Below are positions 18,121 to 27,081 of a DNA stretch of 64,000 bases, in pieces; position 1 is the first letter of the stretch; each line of letters opens with the position of its first letter. Under the pieces are notes generated by a model. That model was given only the letters and a program-made list of their open reading frames with translations, was not told the origin of the DNA and did no database searches. The translations under genes and the position numbers were made by a program. Source of the stretch: Chryseobacterium indologenes (GTDB lineage: Bacteria > Bacteroidota > Bacteroidia > Flavobacteriales > Weeksellaceae); NCBI GenBank assembly GCA_002439165.1, contig DJTE01000032.1, forward strand, positions 69,290 to 133,289. The letters run 5' to 3'.

Positions 18121-19542
18121 ATGACTAAAAATAAAATGAAATCAAGACAATTTACCAAATACAAGAAATTAGGATCCCCCGGTGCTTCACCGGATTCACC
18201 CGGCAGAATGCTGACGAGCTATCCGGCAGATGCTTTGGTGGAAAAAGATAAAAAATACACCGAACAGAAAATCCTGATTCCGGAATTTTCCGTTCCGGGA
18301 ATTCTTACAAAACCTGAATGGGAAGGCTTAACGTTCCATTTCATGGCATTCCCCACAATCTTTGAATACGCAGACTTCCGTCTTACAGACGGAAACCGAT
18401 ACGAACTGTCAGGCTTTAACGGCAAACCTGTTTCTGAATTCACGTCTGAATTTACAGCAGAATGTCTCGAAGCCATGCAGACGCATTTTGAACAGACAGA
18501 CGTGCCGTCTGTGTACAGTGAAGAAGACGGAACCGACCCCTTTTATCATAAAGAAGATGCCATGCTGCTGACAGGCAAAGTAAAATGGCACTTCAGCAAT
18601 TATTTACGCCAGACTACCGAAGAGGAAAACGAAATACTCTATGATCTGGAAGATGAGGGTAAACTTGAATACGAAGATTTTTATGAAGGCTTTAACTACA
18701 CAACCAATTACGACCTGCCTGTTTTTAAAGATGAGAACGGAAATACTTTAGAATTTGTCTGCCGTCTGCATATTGCCCATTTCCCGGGTACCCATTATCT
18801 TTTTTATTCCCCTGAAACGAAACTTGTACGCCAGTTTTCACAGTTTCCGAGAAGAAAACTGCATAAAATATGTTTTACCGAAACGGATGAGCCGAACGTG
18901 CAGGATGTCTTTGTAAAAGTACTTTCCGATCCGGGAAGTGTTCTTACGGATCCTTCTCATTTCGACCGGAAAATCCTCCTGCCGAAATACAGTTTTCCGG
19001 GTCTTACTGTTGACAGAAAATATGAGGGTCTGACTTTTCATTTTGTATTGATGCCTGTTTTCAACACCCTGATAGATTTCAGGCTCACAGCAGATAACCG
19101 GTATGAAGTGCTGCGTTTCGATGAGGTGGAACCGAAAGATTTTACAGACGATTTTGCCACCCATTGTGAAAGCGAAATGGATACCTATTTTGACGAAGTT
19201 GATGAAAAACCCCGCTTTTTGACTGTTGATCCAAAATCAGATGAATACAACAGCTTATGTCTGTCCATTGGTACAGAACCTTTCTGGGATCAGTCAGACT
19301 TCATGCGTGAGAAGACCCTTGAAGAAGTTCAGGCTGATTTTGATGCTTTTAATATGGATATGAGGGACCCGTTTGATAGCAGAGATTACGTAACCGATTA
19401 TGATGCACCGGAATTGAAAGATGAAAATGGTGACACTATGGAGTTCATAGCAGAATTATATTATGGTGGAGTATTTGGGAGCTACTATCTGTATTTTTCA
19501 CCGAAGACACGGTTGGTACGGCAGTTTTTCCAATGTACATAA
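18121..19542 (+). CDS. Protein with two tandem copies of an unknown domain
   Basis: 473 residues with no signal peptide. Residues about 50-245 and 280-473 are internal repeats. Each runs K(I/L)L(I/L)P...PG.LT...EGLTFHF..MP, then DFRLT..NRYE, a (D)YVT(D/N)YD.P...DENG.T.EF middle and a closing YLFYSP(E/K)T.LVRQF. The copies are clearly homologous but diverged, so the fusion is old. The N-terminal 45 residues are basic with GSPGASPDSPG. I do not recognise the domain. It lies in the immunity-like island and is followed closely (17 bp) by the next gene. Confidence 0.65.
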   Translation: MTKNKMKSRQFTKYKKLGSPGASPDSPGRMLTSYPADALVEKDKKYTEQKILIPEFSVPGILTKPEWEGLTFHFMAFPTIFEYADFRLTDGNRYELSGFNGKPVSEFTSEFTAECLEAMQTHFEQTDVPSVYSEEDGTDPFYHKEDAMLLTGKVKWHFSNYLRQTTEEENEILYDLEDEGKLEYEDFYEGFNYTTNYDLPVFKDENGNTLEFVCRLHIAHFPGTHYLFYSPETKLVRQFSQFPRRKLHKICFTETDEPNVQDVFVKVLSDPGSVLTDPSHFDRKILLPKYSFPGLTVDRKYEGLTFHFVLMPVFNTLIDFRLTADNRYEVLRFDEVEPKDFTDDFATHCESEMDTYFDEVDEKPRFLTVDPKSDEYNSLCLSIGTEPFWDQSDFMREKTLEEVQADFDAFNMDMRDPFDSRDYVTDYDAPELKDENGDTMEFIAELYYGGVFGSYYLYFSPKTRLVRQFFQCT

Positions 19543-19559
19543 TCTGAAAAATCATTGCA

Positions 19560-20000
19560 ATGGCAGGAGGATATTATATTTTCAGTATATATAAAGCGTC
19601 GGGCAGCAATACGCGGTATTTTGTATTGCGTACAGAACGTCCGGCTTTCAACAATGCATCCCAGAATGAAGAAGATGAAAGCTGGGAAATAGAATCGGCA
19701 CAGCGCTCCCGGCTGCTGGAATCACTCGGAAACCGTGAGAGTTGCACAGATTTCGAGCGCATCGGAGAACTGCATGGTTTTCCGTTTGGTGATGTTTTTT
19801 ACTCGGATTCCGGTCAGTTGCAGGTTCCTGTGTACTATATGCAGACCGATTTCGGGAAACCGTGGATTATTTTCGGAACAGCGGACTCGGAAGAAGAATT
19901 TTTAACAAAGCTGGCCAATGACGACGAACTGCAGGCCCTGAATCCCATAGGAAAACCCATAAAAATTGAGGCTTACTTTGTTACCTCAAATGATTTTTAA
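19560..20000 (+). CDS. Unrecognised small cytoplasmic protein
   Basis: 146 residues starting MAGGYYIFSIYKASG. Short hydrophobic strands alternate with polar loops (NTRYFVLRTERPAFN, LQVPVYYMQTDFGKPWIIFG), followed by an acidic helix EEEFLTKLANDDELQAL and a last strand IKIEAYFVTS. It starts 17 bp after the duplicated-domain gene and ends 19 bp before the next, so the three are probably co-transcribed. No known family. Immunity role by context only. Confidence 0.6.
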   Translation: MAGGYYIFSIYKASGSNTRYFVLRTERPAFNNASQNEEDESWEIESAQRSRLLESLGNRESCTDFERIGELHGFPFGDVFYSDSGQLQVPVYYMQTDFGKPWIIFGTADSEEEFLTKLANDDELQALNPIGKPIKIEAYFVTSNDF

Positions 20001-20019
20001 CTTTAAAAGATAGAAAAAT

Positions 20020-20859
20020 ATGGCAGAACCTATCCATATTCTTGACGAAATAGCGATCCGGTGGAAAGAAGATGAAGAGCGTTTTTTTCTGGATTCAGAC
20101 TATTCCAGGCATTATGTGAAAATTGAAACACCTATTGGAAAAAAACATATCAGTCAGGTTAAAAAACATGATATTCTTAAAAGTGTTAATTTGAAATCAT
20201 TATTTGATACCCACTACCGAACCGCAGATCATGATGAATTTGTCCCCTGGATGAATATGTTCCACGAAATGATGACCGAGGAAAGGGTTGCACCTCCCGA
20301 ACTGGATTTGGGAATAGCAAACCTTTATCCCGAAGCCGGACTTACCGATGTAATCAGCGGAGTAGCAAACGGGTGGGTGATCAGTAAAAAATTATTTGAA
20401 ATTCTTAAGGACTTTAATATTGGTCATTATCAGGAATATAAAATTACCGTACAAAGTAAGAAAACCGTTTCTAATGATTATGTTTACCTCTTTTTTTACA
20501 ATTATGCCGATGAATTTGTAAATTATCCGCATACAACTTTTTACACAGAAAAAGGCCTGCTCAATTTTGATTCCAGAAAAGTAATGGCGGCAAAATTCAA
20601 TTCATTTGAAGAGGTTAAAAAAGCATCAGAAGAACTGAACAAGGGTATTGACTGGCTTGATTTTACCAATAAAACGCATATAAAAGCTAAAGAAATAGTG
20701 TTGAATCATAACGATCAGGATATTTTTAAGTTTAAAAGCTTTTGTTTTAATACTGATATGCTGATGTCTGTTAAGCTTGCAAAAACACTTATGGATGAAA
20801 AAATTACAGGATTAGAATACATTAAAACCAGTAAGGTCAAATTATTTAATCAGGAATAA
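20020..20859 (+). CDS. Imm11-like protein with N-terminal extension
   Basis: 279 residues. The C-terminal 190 match the layout of the island's Imm11-like family: LTDVISGVANGWVISKKLFEIL, a central strand segment (YVYLFFYNYADEFVNYPHT, ending in an S/T.F position), and a closing MLMSVKLAKTLMDEKITGLEY. The first 85 or so residues (MAEPIHILDEIAIRW onward) are longer than in the paralogues at 23197, 27082, 38835 and 39665. The DUF1629/Imm11-type families are known or predicted toxin-immunity proteins. The exact family name is uncertain. Confidence 0.55.
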   Translation: MAEPIHILDEIAIRWKEDEERFFLDSDYSRHYVKIETPIGKKHISQVKKHDILKSVNLKSLFDTHYRTADHDEFVPWMNMFHEMMTEERVAPPELDLGIANLYPEAGLTDVISGVANGWVISKKLFEILKDFNIGHYQEYKITVQSKKTVSNDYVYLFFYNYADEFVNYPHTTFYTEKGLLNFDSRKVMAAKFNSFEEVKKASEELNKGIDWLDFTNKTHIKAKEIVLNHNDQDIFKFKSFCFNTDMLMSVKLAKTLMDEKITGLEYIKTSKVKLFNQE

Positions 20860-20895
20860 TGATGATATCTGAGTTATTTCTGCACTTCCGGCATA

Positions 20896-21261
20896 ATGAA
20901 AACCATTTATTTTAAAGACATACAATTTGTAATCAGTCAGGCATCAGATGCTTCTCTTGAAAGAGATTTCTATCGTGCCTATAACATCAGGTTTAATGAA
21001 GTAAAAGAATTGATAGGAATAAAAGATGCTGATCTTTTTTTTCAGAGGTTCAGAGAAAGTATGAAAATTACATTGAACAATCTTGAAAAAGTCAGTTTAT
21101 TTCAGTTCTTTTTTATAGAAGATTTGGCCCCGAGTGATAAGAACGAAGGTCTTCAGGAAATATTTTTGATGATGTGGAACATTTTCTTTCCGGGAGAAAG
21201 CTGGCAGGATGAAAGCTATGAGGGCATTCCTTTTCAAATGGACTATGAAGATTTTCTTTAA
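20896..21261 (+). CDS. Unrecognised small acidic protein
   Basis: 121 residues starting MKTIYFKDIQFVISQASDAS. It looks largely helical with many aromatic residues (VSLFQFFFIEDLAPSD, EIFLMMWNIFFPGESW) and an acidic end PFQMDYEDFL. No signal peptide. It follows the Imm11-like gene by 36 bp and closes this plus-strand run. Not recognised. Confidence 0.6.
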   Translation: MKTIYFKDIQFVISQASDASLERDFYRAYNIRFNEVKELIGIKDADLFFQRFRESMKITLNNLEKVSLFQFFFIEDLAPSDKNEGLQEIFLMMWNIFFPGESWQDESYEGIPFQMDYEDFL

Positions 21262-21397
21262 TGGATTCCCGGTATCTGACGAGGTGAAGGCAGTTTTATG
21301 ATAGAGATTGCCTGAAATTAATGATCTGAAGTATGGAGACTCCGGAGCGCAGGACGAAAAGTATTTGTAAATTTAAACTGAAGTAAACGTTACACCT

Positions 21398-21988
21398 ATG
21401 AAAATCTATCATACCCTGCTGCTTTTTCTGCTGCTTTTCGCGCAGACCCGGGCACAGAATAAACTAGTTAAAGATATTGACTTTGACGGAAAGAACGATA
21501 CTGTTTATGTTGATACGGGAAAATCGGTTATTGTGTGCCGGCTTTCTTCCCAACACTACATACCTGTAAAAAGCCAGCCCTTAGAAATCCTGAACCAGGA
21601 GAGCGGGATAAGTGCCACAGAAAACGGTTTTGAATTTCAGAATCACTGGATGCGTGCCGGGTACAGCAACCGGTTTCGTTACGATAAAAAAGCAAAACAG
21701 GTCCGCCTGATCGGTATGAGCCGCTATGAGTTTGGCCCGGCCAACAACAACGGCAGCGGCGAATCCAGCGTTAACTTACTTACCGGAGATTATATCGGCG
21801 ACTGGAATTTTTATGACGACCTGGCCAATGACGGAAATGGGGAACTGGTGAAAATTCCGACTATCAAAACCAAAATGAAGTTTGATAAAATTTACTTAAC
21901 CGGTTTTAGCGATAAAGTATATTTTGATTTTTCCAAAAGATGTGCAAAGCTGTATTACAGCCGAAAAATGCTGATGCAGTCAAAATAA
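21398..21988 (+). CDS. Small secreted protein with an FG-GAP-like acidic motif
   Basis: 196 residues with a signal peptide (MKIYHTLLLFLLLFAQTRAQ). Directly after it comes VKDIDFDGKNDTVYVD, a DxDxDGxxD calcium-loop-like pattern seen in FG-GAP/VCBS-type proteins. The rest is strand-rich with RAGYSNRFRYDKKAKQ and GESSVNLLTGDYIGDW. Similar standalone proteins are common in Flavobacteriia. Substrate or partner unknown. Confidence 0.65.
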   Translation: MKIYHTLLLFLLLFAQTRAQNKLVKDIDFDGKNDTVYVDTGKSVIVCRLSSQHYIPVKSQPLEILNQESGISATENGFEFQNHWMRAGYSNRFRYDKKAKQVRLIGMSRYEFGPANNNGSGESSVNLLTGDYIGDWNFYDDLANDGNGELVKIPTIKTKMKFDKIYLTGFSDKVYFDFSKRCAKLYYSRKMLMQSK

Positions 21989-22128
21989 AGCAACGGTGAA
22001 TAATTAATTTATAAGCACCCCAGAGAGAAGGTTGAACCCATTCGTTTTAACCCTTGAAAACGTAGAGCAGATTCTAAGTCTGCAGAATCCGCAGCCGGAA
22101 AAAGCTGGTAAAAAATAAAAAAAATGCT

Positions 22129-22599
22129 ATGATAAACAGGATACCTGAAGTAGACGGCCTTATGCGGGATATAGCCGCAAAATACAGGCTTGAAACTGGC
22201 AATGATGAAAAAAAAGAACACCTTTGGGAAGAAGAGGCGAAAGGTATAATGAAGGACACGGCGTTCATAAAAGATGATGCCTATTTTTATTTTTTAAGCC
22301 AGTATGGAGGGTGTAATATTTATGGTGACGGCTTTGATATAAGCATTTTTAGTTTCGACGACTGGCTGAATCCGAGCCTTCTTACCACCCCGCTACTTAA
22401 TGATGCCGATGTATATGTATTGGCAGATCTGAGATATGACAATAATGATGAGGTTATTTTTTATGGCTACCACGCTGTACAGGAGAATGAAAATTCAATA
22501 TGGTTTTCCAGTGAATTAGAGTCCGGATATCAGCCTGTTTATAAAGATTTCATTGAATTTTTAAAATATATTTTAACCCTTGAAAATGAAGCGCAATAG
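22129..22599 (+). CDS. SUKH-like immunity protein, copy 2
   Basis: 156 residues and a close paralogue of the gene at 15469. The two share near-identical openings (MIN(K/R)IPEVD.LM.DIA.KYRL) and the segments KDTAFIKDDAY, GGCNIYGD.FD, DDWLNPSLLT.PLL, FYGYHAVQENENS and ELESGYQPVYK. The region before the start (AAAAAATGCT) is also shared. Differences cluster in the loops, as in immunity genes under selection to bind different toxins. Its 3' end overlaps the AlkB-like gene by 14 bp. Confidence 0.7.
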   Translation: MINRIPEVDGLMRDIAAKYRLETGNDEKKEHLWEEEAKGIMKDTAFIKDDAYFYFLSQYGGCNIYGDGFDISIFSFDDWLNPSLLTTPLLNDADVYVLADLRYDNNDEVIFYGYHAVQENENSIWFSSELESGYQPVYKDFIEFLKYILTLENEAQ

Positions 22600-23149
22600 T
22601 ATAAACGGTCTTGTTTATAAGGAGGATTTTTTAAGTATTGAAGAAGAGGAATTAATCCTGTCGGAAATAGATCATGCCGTATGGGATAACCATCTGAAGC
22701 GCAGAGTTCAGCATTATGGATACCTGTATGATTATAAGAAAAAAAATATCAATCAGGATTTAAAAACAGGCGAATTACCCCATTGGCTTCTTTTACTGGA
22801 AAGAAAGATTCAGACGGACCTTAATCCTGAAAACTCCTTTGATCAGGTTATTATCAATGAATATGAGCCGGGGCAGGGCATATCCGGTCACATCGACTGT
22901 GTTCCCTGTTTTGAAGATATTATTGTTTCCGTAAGCCTGTTATCTTCCTGTGTCATGCAGTTTTCAAAAAACGGGGAAAGACAGGAAATACTTTTACAGC
23001 CCCGGAGTATTCTGTTATTAAGCGGGGAGGCAAGATACAGCTGGAAGCATGGTATAAAAGCTGTAAAAAATGATAAATGGGAAGGCACCATAATTCCCCG
23101 GAAACGACGGGTATCTGTAACTTTCAGAAAAATAATACAGCGTTCCTGA
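22586..23149 (+). CDS. AlkB-like 2-oxoglutarate/Fe(II) dioxygenase
   Basis: 187 residues from the ATG at 22586. It shows the AlkB signature in order: N91-E-Y93 followed by EPGQGISGHID, with the iron ligands H102 and D104; then SVSLLSSCVMQF; LQPRSILLLSGEARYSWKH with H155; and R175/R181 in RRVSVTFR, which would bind 2-oxoglutarate. AlkB enzymes oxidatively demethylate alkylated bases in DNA or RNA, and some act on proteins. The N-terminal recognition part is short. The 14-bp overlap with the SUKH-like gene implies translation coupling and a shared transcript, an unusual partnership. Confidence 0.85.
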   Translation: MKRNSINGLVYKEDFLSIEEEELILSEIDHAVWDNHLKRRVQHYGYLYDYKKKNINQDLKTGELPHWLLLLERKIQTDLNPENSFDQVIINEYEPGQGISGHIDCVPCFEDIIVSVSLLSSCVMQFSKNGERQEILLQPRSILLLSGEARYSWKHGIKAVKNDKWEGTIIPRKRRVSVTFRKIIQRS

Positions 23150-23196
23150 TTTCAGGCAGTGGTTTAGCTGATTATCAAGCAGGTTAAAATAATACT

Positions 23197-23862
23197 ATGG
23201 AAAAATTACTTAAAAAATTAGTCTATTATGTGCTCCACAGTTCTACCGAAAGCGAAAAAGTAGGCAGCTGGCCACAACTGGAAGCGTCCAGAGGATATTA
23301 CAAAGTAAAGAACAATTTTGAAATCCTCAATAATCGTGAATTTCCGGATGAAATACCTGATCTGGATACATTTACCCTAAAACGCATTGCCAAACAAACC
23401 GATGTTCTGAGTGCGGACATGCTGCATTCAAGTATTGGGATTTATGTGAGTGATACCTTCAAAAACCTTGTGAAAAAATACGAGATTCTACATTTCCGTT
23501 TTTATGACTGCCTGCTAACCGTGCCTGATCCCAGCTATAAGACCAAAAAAACGGAACAGTTTCCATTTAATTTTCTCCATTTAATAGACCGGAAAGACAA
23601 TATTGATTTTGCACAGTCGGTATTCTGGGATATAAAGGAAGAAAAGCTCATTACAGTAGACCATGTAGAACAGCTGCCTATGTTTAACTTCAGGAAAAAG
23701 CTGGTGCTGAAAAAAGCACCGGATCTGTTCCGGGAGCCTTTCGGTATTGGAGTTTTGGTTTCCGAAAGGCTCAAAACCGCAATGGAAGAAGCCGGAATTA
23801 CTGGTATTTGGTTTGAAGAGTTTAACAGCCCTGCAAGCCCCGGACTTTTTATTGAAGAATAG
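23197..23862 (+). CDS. Imm11-like immunity protein
   Basis: 221 residues with no signal peptide. Motifs shared with the other family members are TDVLSADMLHSSIGIYVSD (T/S-D-(V/I)-L-S then a hydrophobic I-x-V-S), NFLHLIDRKDNIDFAQSVFW, and a closing GIGVLVSERLKTAMEEAGITG with WFEE. It follows the AlkB-like gene by 47 bp on the same strand and may belong to that transcript. Imm11-type proteins are predicted antitoxins of polymorphic toxin systems. No toxin is adjacent. Confidence 0.6.
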   Translation: MEKLLKKLVYYVLHSSTESEKVGSWPQLEASRGYYKVKNNFEILNNREFPDEIPDLDTFTLKRIAKQTDVLSADMLHSSIGIYVSDTFKNLVKKYEILHFRFYDCLLTVPDPSYKTKKTEQFPFNFLHLIDRKDNIDFAQSVFWDIKEEKLITVDHVEQLPMFNFRKKLVLKKAPDLFREPFGIGVLVSERLKTAMEEAGITGIWFEEFNSPASPGLFIEE

Positions 23863-23999
23863 TAAGATGAAAATAAAAAATGAACAATGCTTATGATATT
23901 AAACTTGTTTAAATTTTTCATTTTTGCAACTGCTCATTTTGAGAGAGCAAAGGATAGAATCAATTCCGTTGATTCATTTAAATGAAGTTGAAAGTAGTT

Positions 24000-25085
24000 T
24001 TAGTTTCCTCTGAATTTGTACCCTGCAAGGATTTGCAGATTGGTATTTACGGCAGCTGAAGGACCGGTCTTTTGTGCGGTTATCTTACCTGCACTGTAAG
24101 TAATCGTCATCGTACCGAATGAATCTCCGAAAACAAGGCTGTTAGTTCCTTCTCCCGTCATCGTAATACTATTGGCAACAGGAGTATTTCCTGAATGCGT
24201 CCAGTTGGGGTTTACCTTAAATCCTCTTCGCTCGGAAAAAGTAACCTCAGCATAGATCACGGCCGAATTACTGTTCCCAAAGGAAAAATTGGTCAGAAAA
24301 TCGAATTTTACAATAGTACCAAATGCGATACCTGTTACAACATCTACCGGAGCTCCGTTTACCGCCAGCAGATAGCCGCCGTCAAAATAATAGCTGCCAC
24401 TGTTATCTACCCCGGTAAATTGTCTTACCATCACACCGCTTTTATCTATCATCACAGGAGATAGCTCTCTTTTTGCAGCTAAGACAGTGGATTCGGAAGA
24501 CTCCATATTCCTTGCACGGATGGGAGCAGTGCCGGAATCACCTGTAATATCTAATTTGGCGGCAGGTATGGCATTATTAATCCCAATCCTGTTGTTGACA
24601 GCATCTACATTCAATGTGGTTCCGTCTACCGTAAAGTGACTGGTTCCGGTGGTTGCCGTACTGGTAAAAGCCAGTGTTTTTTCTGCCTGGGCTACGGTTC
24701 GGTCGGAAAGTAGTGTGCCATCATCTTTGTAGAGGTTGATGTCCGTAATTTTCTGCCATAGACTACCATCGAAATAGTAATAATTATTGGCCGATGTAAT
24801 GTTAATTCGTTGTCCCGCAGCTGTTCCTCCGGAAATATCTGTAATGAATATCAGCGCTCCTTTTTGTCCCTCACCATAGGTGGCAGTAGTGTTGGCCAGT
24901 TCCAGACGGGTCATACGCGGAGCCTGGAAGCCTACCATCTGGTTGTGATCCACAATCGTTCCGGAAATGTCTCTTTTGGCATTTACATCCAGGGTGGTCT
25001 GGGGAGTAGAAGTATTGATTCCCACCTGAGAATATGCGAAACTTAAACTTAGCAAAGCATACATTGAAATAATATTCTTTTTCAT
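24000..25085 (-). CDS. Secreted VGIN-type protein of Flavobacteriia
   Basis: 361 residues with a signal peptide (MKKNIISMYALLSLSFAYSQ). The mature N-terminus is VGINTSTPQTTLDVNAKRDI, a pattern found at the start of many Bacteroidota surface proteins, followed by QMVGFQAPRMTRLELA and a YYYFDGSLWQKITD motif. The second half is a beta-rich domain. There is no obvious T9SS sorting tail. Function unknown; a cell-surface or adhesin-like role is only suggested by family context. It is divergent from the TPR-AraC gene at 25325. Confidence 0.7.
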   Translation of the reverse strand: MKKNIISMYALLSLSFAYSQVGINTSTPQTTLDVNAKRDISGTIVDHNQMVGFQAPRMTRLELANTTATYGEGQKGALIFITDISGGTAAGQRINITSANNYYYFDGSLWQKITDINLYKDDGTLLSDRTVAQAEKTLAFTSTATTGTSHFTVDGTTLNVDAVNNRIGINNAIPAAKLDITGDSGTAPIRARNMESSESTVLAAKRELSPVMIDKSGVMVRQFTGVDNSGSYYFDGGYLLAVNGAPVDVVTGIAFGTIVKFDFLTNFSFGNSNSAVIYAEVTFSERRGFKVNPNWTHSGNTPVANSITMTGEGTNSLVFGDSFGTMTITYSAGKITAQKTGPSAAVNTNLQILAGYKFRGN

Positions 25086-25161
25086 TTTTTATATTTTGAG
25101 ACAAAGTAACATCCATTTGAATATGAAAAACAAGAAAACCATGTAATAGAACACGGTATTT

Positions 25162-25169
25162 TTCGCGAA
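25162..25169. promoter_or_regulatory. TTCGCGAA palindrome between divergent genes
   Basis: A short perfect dyad in the 240-bp gap between the secreted-protein gene (25085) and the TPR-AraC gene (25325). It resembles the centre (ATTCGTGAAT) of the dyads next to the second TPR-AraC gene at 60236. Too short to be sure. Confidence 0.3.
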
Positions 25170-25324
25170 TAGTATTTTATATTATGTAATAATCGGTTGA
25201 GGTTATTTGTTTGATTTTTAGTATTTTGTATCTTTAAATAAATACAATTTCAGAAATTATTACACGATTTTTTGTGTGTTTTTTTTTATTGTTTTTACTT
25301 TAACATAATCAATTCCCAGATGTT

Positions 25325-26917
25325 ATGAAATTCGGACTGTCTTTGTTTTTTCTTTTTTACGTTTTTTATGTTACCTGTTCGCAGACTAAGCCGGAGCAGC
25401 TTGCTTTGCAAAAAAAAATTGAGACCGCAATGGCAGCCATCAATACTGAAAATTCCGATAAAGCACTTACCGGTTTAAAAAAACTAAAAGAAGAAAGCAT
25501 AAAGCTGGATTATGATAAAGGAGCTTTACAATGCATCTATAAGATAATTGACCTCTATGAAGTCTCAAAATTAGATTACAGATCGGCTATAAAAGAAACT
25601 GAGATCGGAGAGAATATTGCAGCAAAAACCAACAATTATAAAGCATTAGCCGATATGTGCCATTACAGAGCCATTCAGTATAAAATGCTCGGGTTTTATG
25701 AATATGCCCAGCAGCTGTATCTGCAGGCGCTGACACTTAGTGATAAAATTGAAAACTTAAACGAAAGAAGCTTAACAAAATCTCAGATATATGGAAATAT
25801 TTCTTCGAATTATGAAAACGCTTTAGGCCCGGATCTTCAAAAAGCGACAGAGTTCATGATAAGGAGCATAAAAGAATCAGACAAAATTAAGCCTGCCAAT
25901 AAAGATGAACTCCTCAGAAAAAGACATTTGGATGCCCAGAATTTTCGTGGTTTAGGGTATATGTATGATATGAGAAATCAAATAGATTCTGCTGAATATT
26001 TCTATCTGAAAGCTTATGAAAATTACGACGGCATTGATTTCTCGGCCTATGAAAGAAAGGAGATCCTGGCAGATTTAGGACAGCTTTATCTGTCAGCCGG
26101 AAAGCCGGAAAAAGCTGTTGTATTTGCAAAACGCAGCCTGCTGTCCCAAAATCCCGATACAAACTTGGCACTGCAAACAACGGCTTATGAAATACTTTAT
26201 CAGTCCTATTTGAATCTTGGAAAAATAGATTCATCAAAGTATTATTCAGAACTTTTTACAAGGTTTAACGACAGTCTGCTGATTCTCAATGAACAAAAAA
26301 CCAACCAGGCGTTTCAGAATCTATCCGGAAAGACCAAAGAAAAGTACAATACAGATTTGATGTGGGTAATATGGGCATCAGTGGTAGGTTTGGGTGTTAT
26401 GAGTCTTGTTTATGGGTACCTCTACCGGCAGAAACAGTCAAAAGCACTGCTGCTCATTGAAAAACTGAAAAAACAAAAAGCAACAGCCTCATCAAGAATC
26501 ATGAATGATGAAAGTACAGAAACTGCAATGACGGATGAAACAACAGAGGTATTGTTAAAAAAGCTGAAAAAATTCGAAGAATCCAAAAACTTTCTCAATT
26601 CCAATATCAGTGTAGCTTCTTTAGCTACCGATCTGAACACCAATACCAAATATCTTTCGCAAATCATTAATACACACAAGAAAAAGAACTTCAATAACTA
26701 TATTAATGCATTGCGAATTGATTACATCATGCAGGAATTGTACGACAATCCTAAAATCAGGAAATATAAAATAGCCGTATTGGCCGAGATGTCAGGCTTT
26801 GCTTCAAGAGAGGTTTTTACTTCCATTTTCAAAAAAGAAACAGATATGCCCCCTTCATATTTCATTAAAAACCTCGATAAAGAAACAGGGGAGATAAAGG
26901 GTAGCGATGAAGTCTGA
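25325..26917 (+). CDS. TPR-containing membrane AraC-family regulator
   Basis: 530 residues. A signal or anchor (MKFGLSLFFLFYVFYVTC) is followed by TPR-like helices to about 330, one transmembrane segment at about 345-367 (LMWVIWASVVGLGVMSLVYG), a coiled linker, and a C-terminal AraC-type double HTH (SVASLATDLNTNTKYLSQII, then AVLAEMSGFASREVFTSIFK). The layout implies a one-component sensor with an outer TPR part and a cytoplasmic DNA-binding part. This architecture is common in Chryseobacterium. It is divergent from a secreted-protein gene and closely related to the gene at 60236. Confidence 0.85.
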   Translation: MKFGLSLFFLFYVFYVTCSQTKPEQLALQKKIETAMAAINTENSDKALTGLKKLKEESIKLDYDKGALQCIYKIIDLYEVSKLDYRSAIKETEIGENIAAKTNNYKALADMCHYRAIQYKMLGFYEYAQQLYLQALTLSDKIENLNERSLTKSQIYGNISSNYENALGPDLQKATEFMIRSIKESDKIKPANKDELLRKRHLDAQNFRGLGYMYDMRNQIDSAEYFYLKAYENYDGIDFSAYERKEILADLGQLYLSAGKPEKAVVFAKRSLLSQNPDTNLALQTTAYEILYQSYLNLGKIDSSKYYSELFTRFNDSLLILNEQKTNQAFQNLSGKTKEKYNTDLMWVIWASVVGLGVMSLVYGYLYRQKQSKALLLIEKLKKQKATASSRIMNDESTETAMTDETTEVLLKKLKKFEESKNFLNSNISVASLATDLNTNTKYLSQIINTHKKKNFNNYINALRIDYIMQELYDNPKIRKYKIAVLAEMSGFASREVFTSIFKKETDMPPSYFIKNLDKETGEIKGSDEV

Positions 26918-27081
26918 TTCCTTTAAGGTAAGATTACCCTATTATAATTATAATACGGTTGATAAGTCATTAACATGACAGATCATGTCGTGTACCTCTG
27001 CTTTTCTTTGAATAAAGTTATTTCTTTTTACCCGAATACAAGCAAAGGCAGATTCATTAGATAATGGAGATTTTAAAATCT

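Noticed and set aside
22586..23149. AlkB-like gene as a toxin
   Set aside because: It has a complete dioxygenase active site and no secretion or delivery domain, so a repair or modification-reversal role is likelier.
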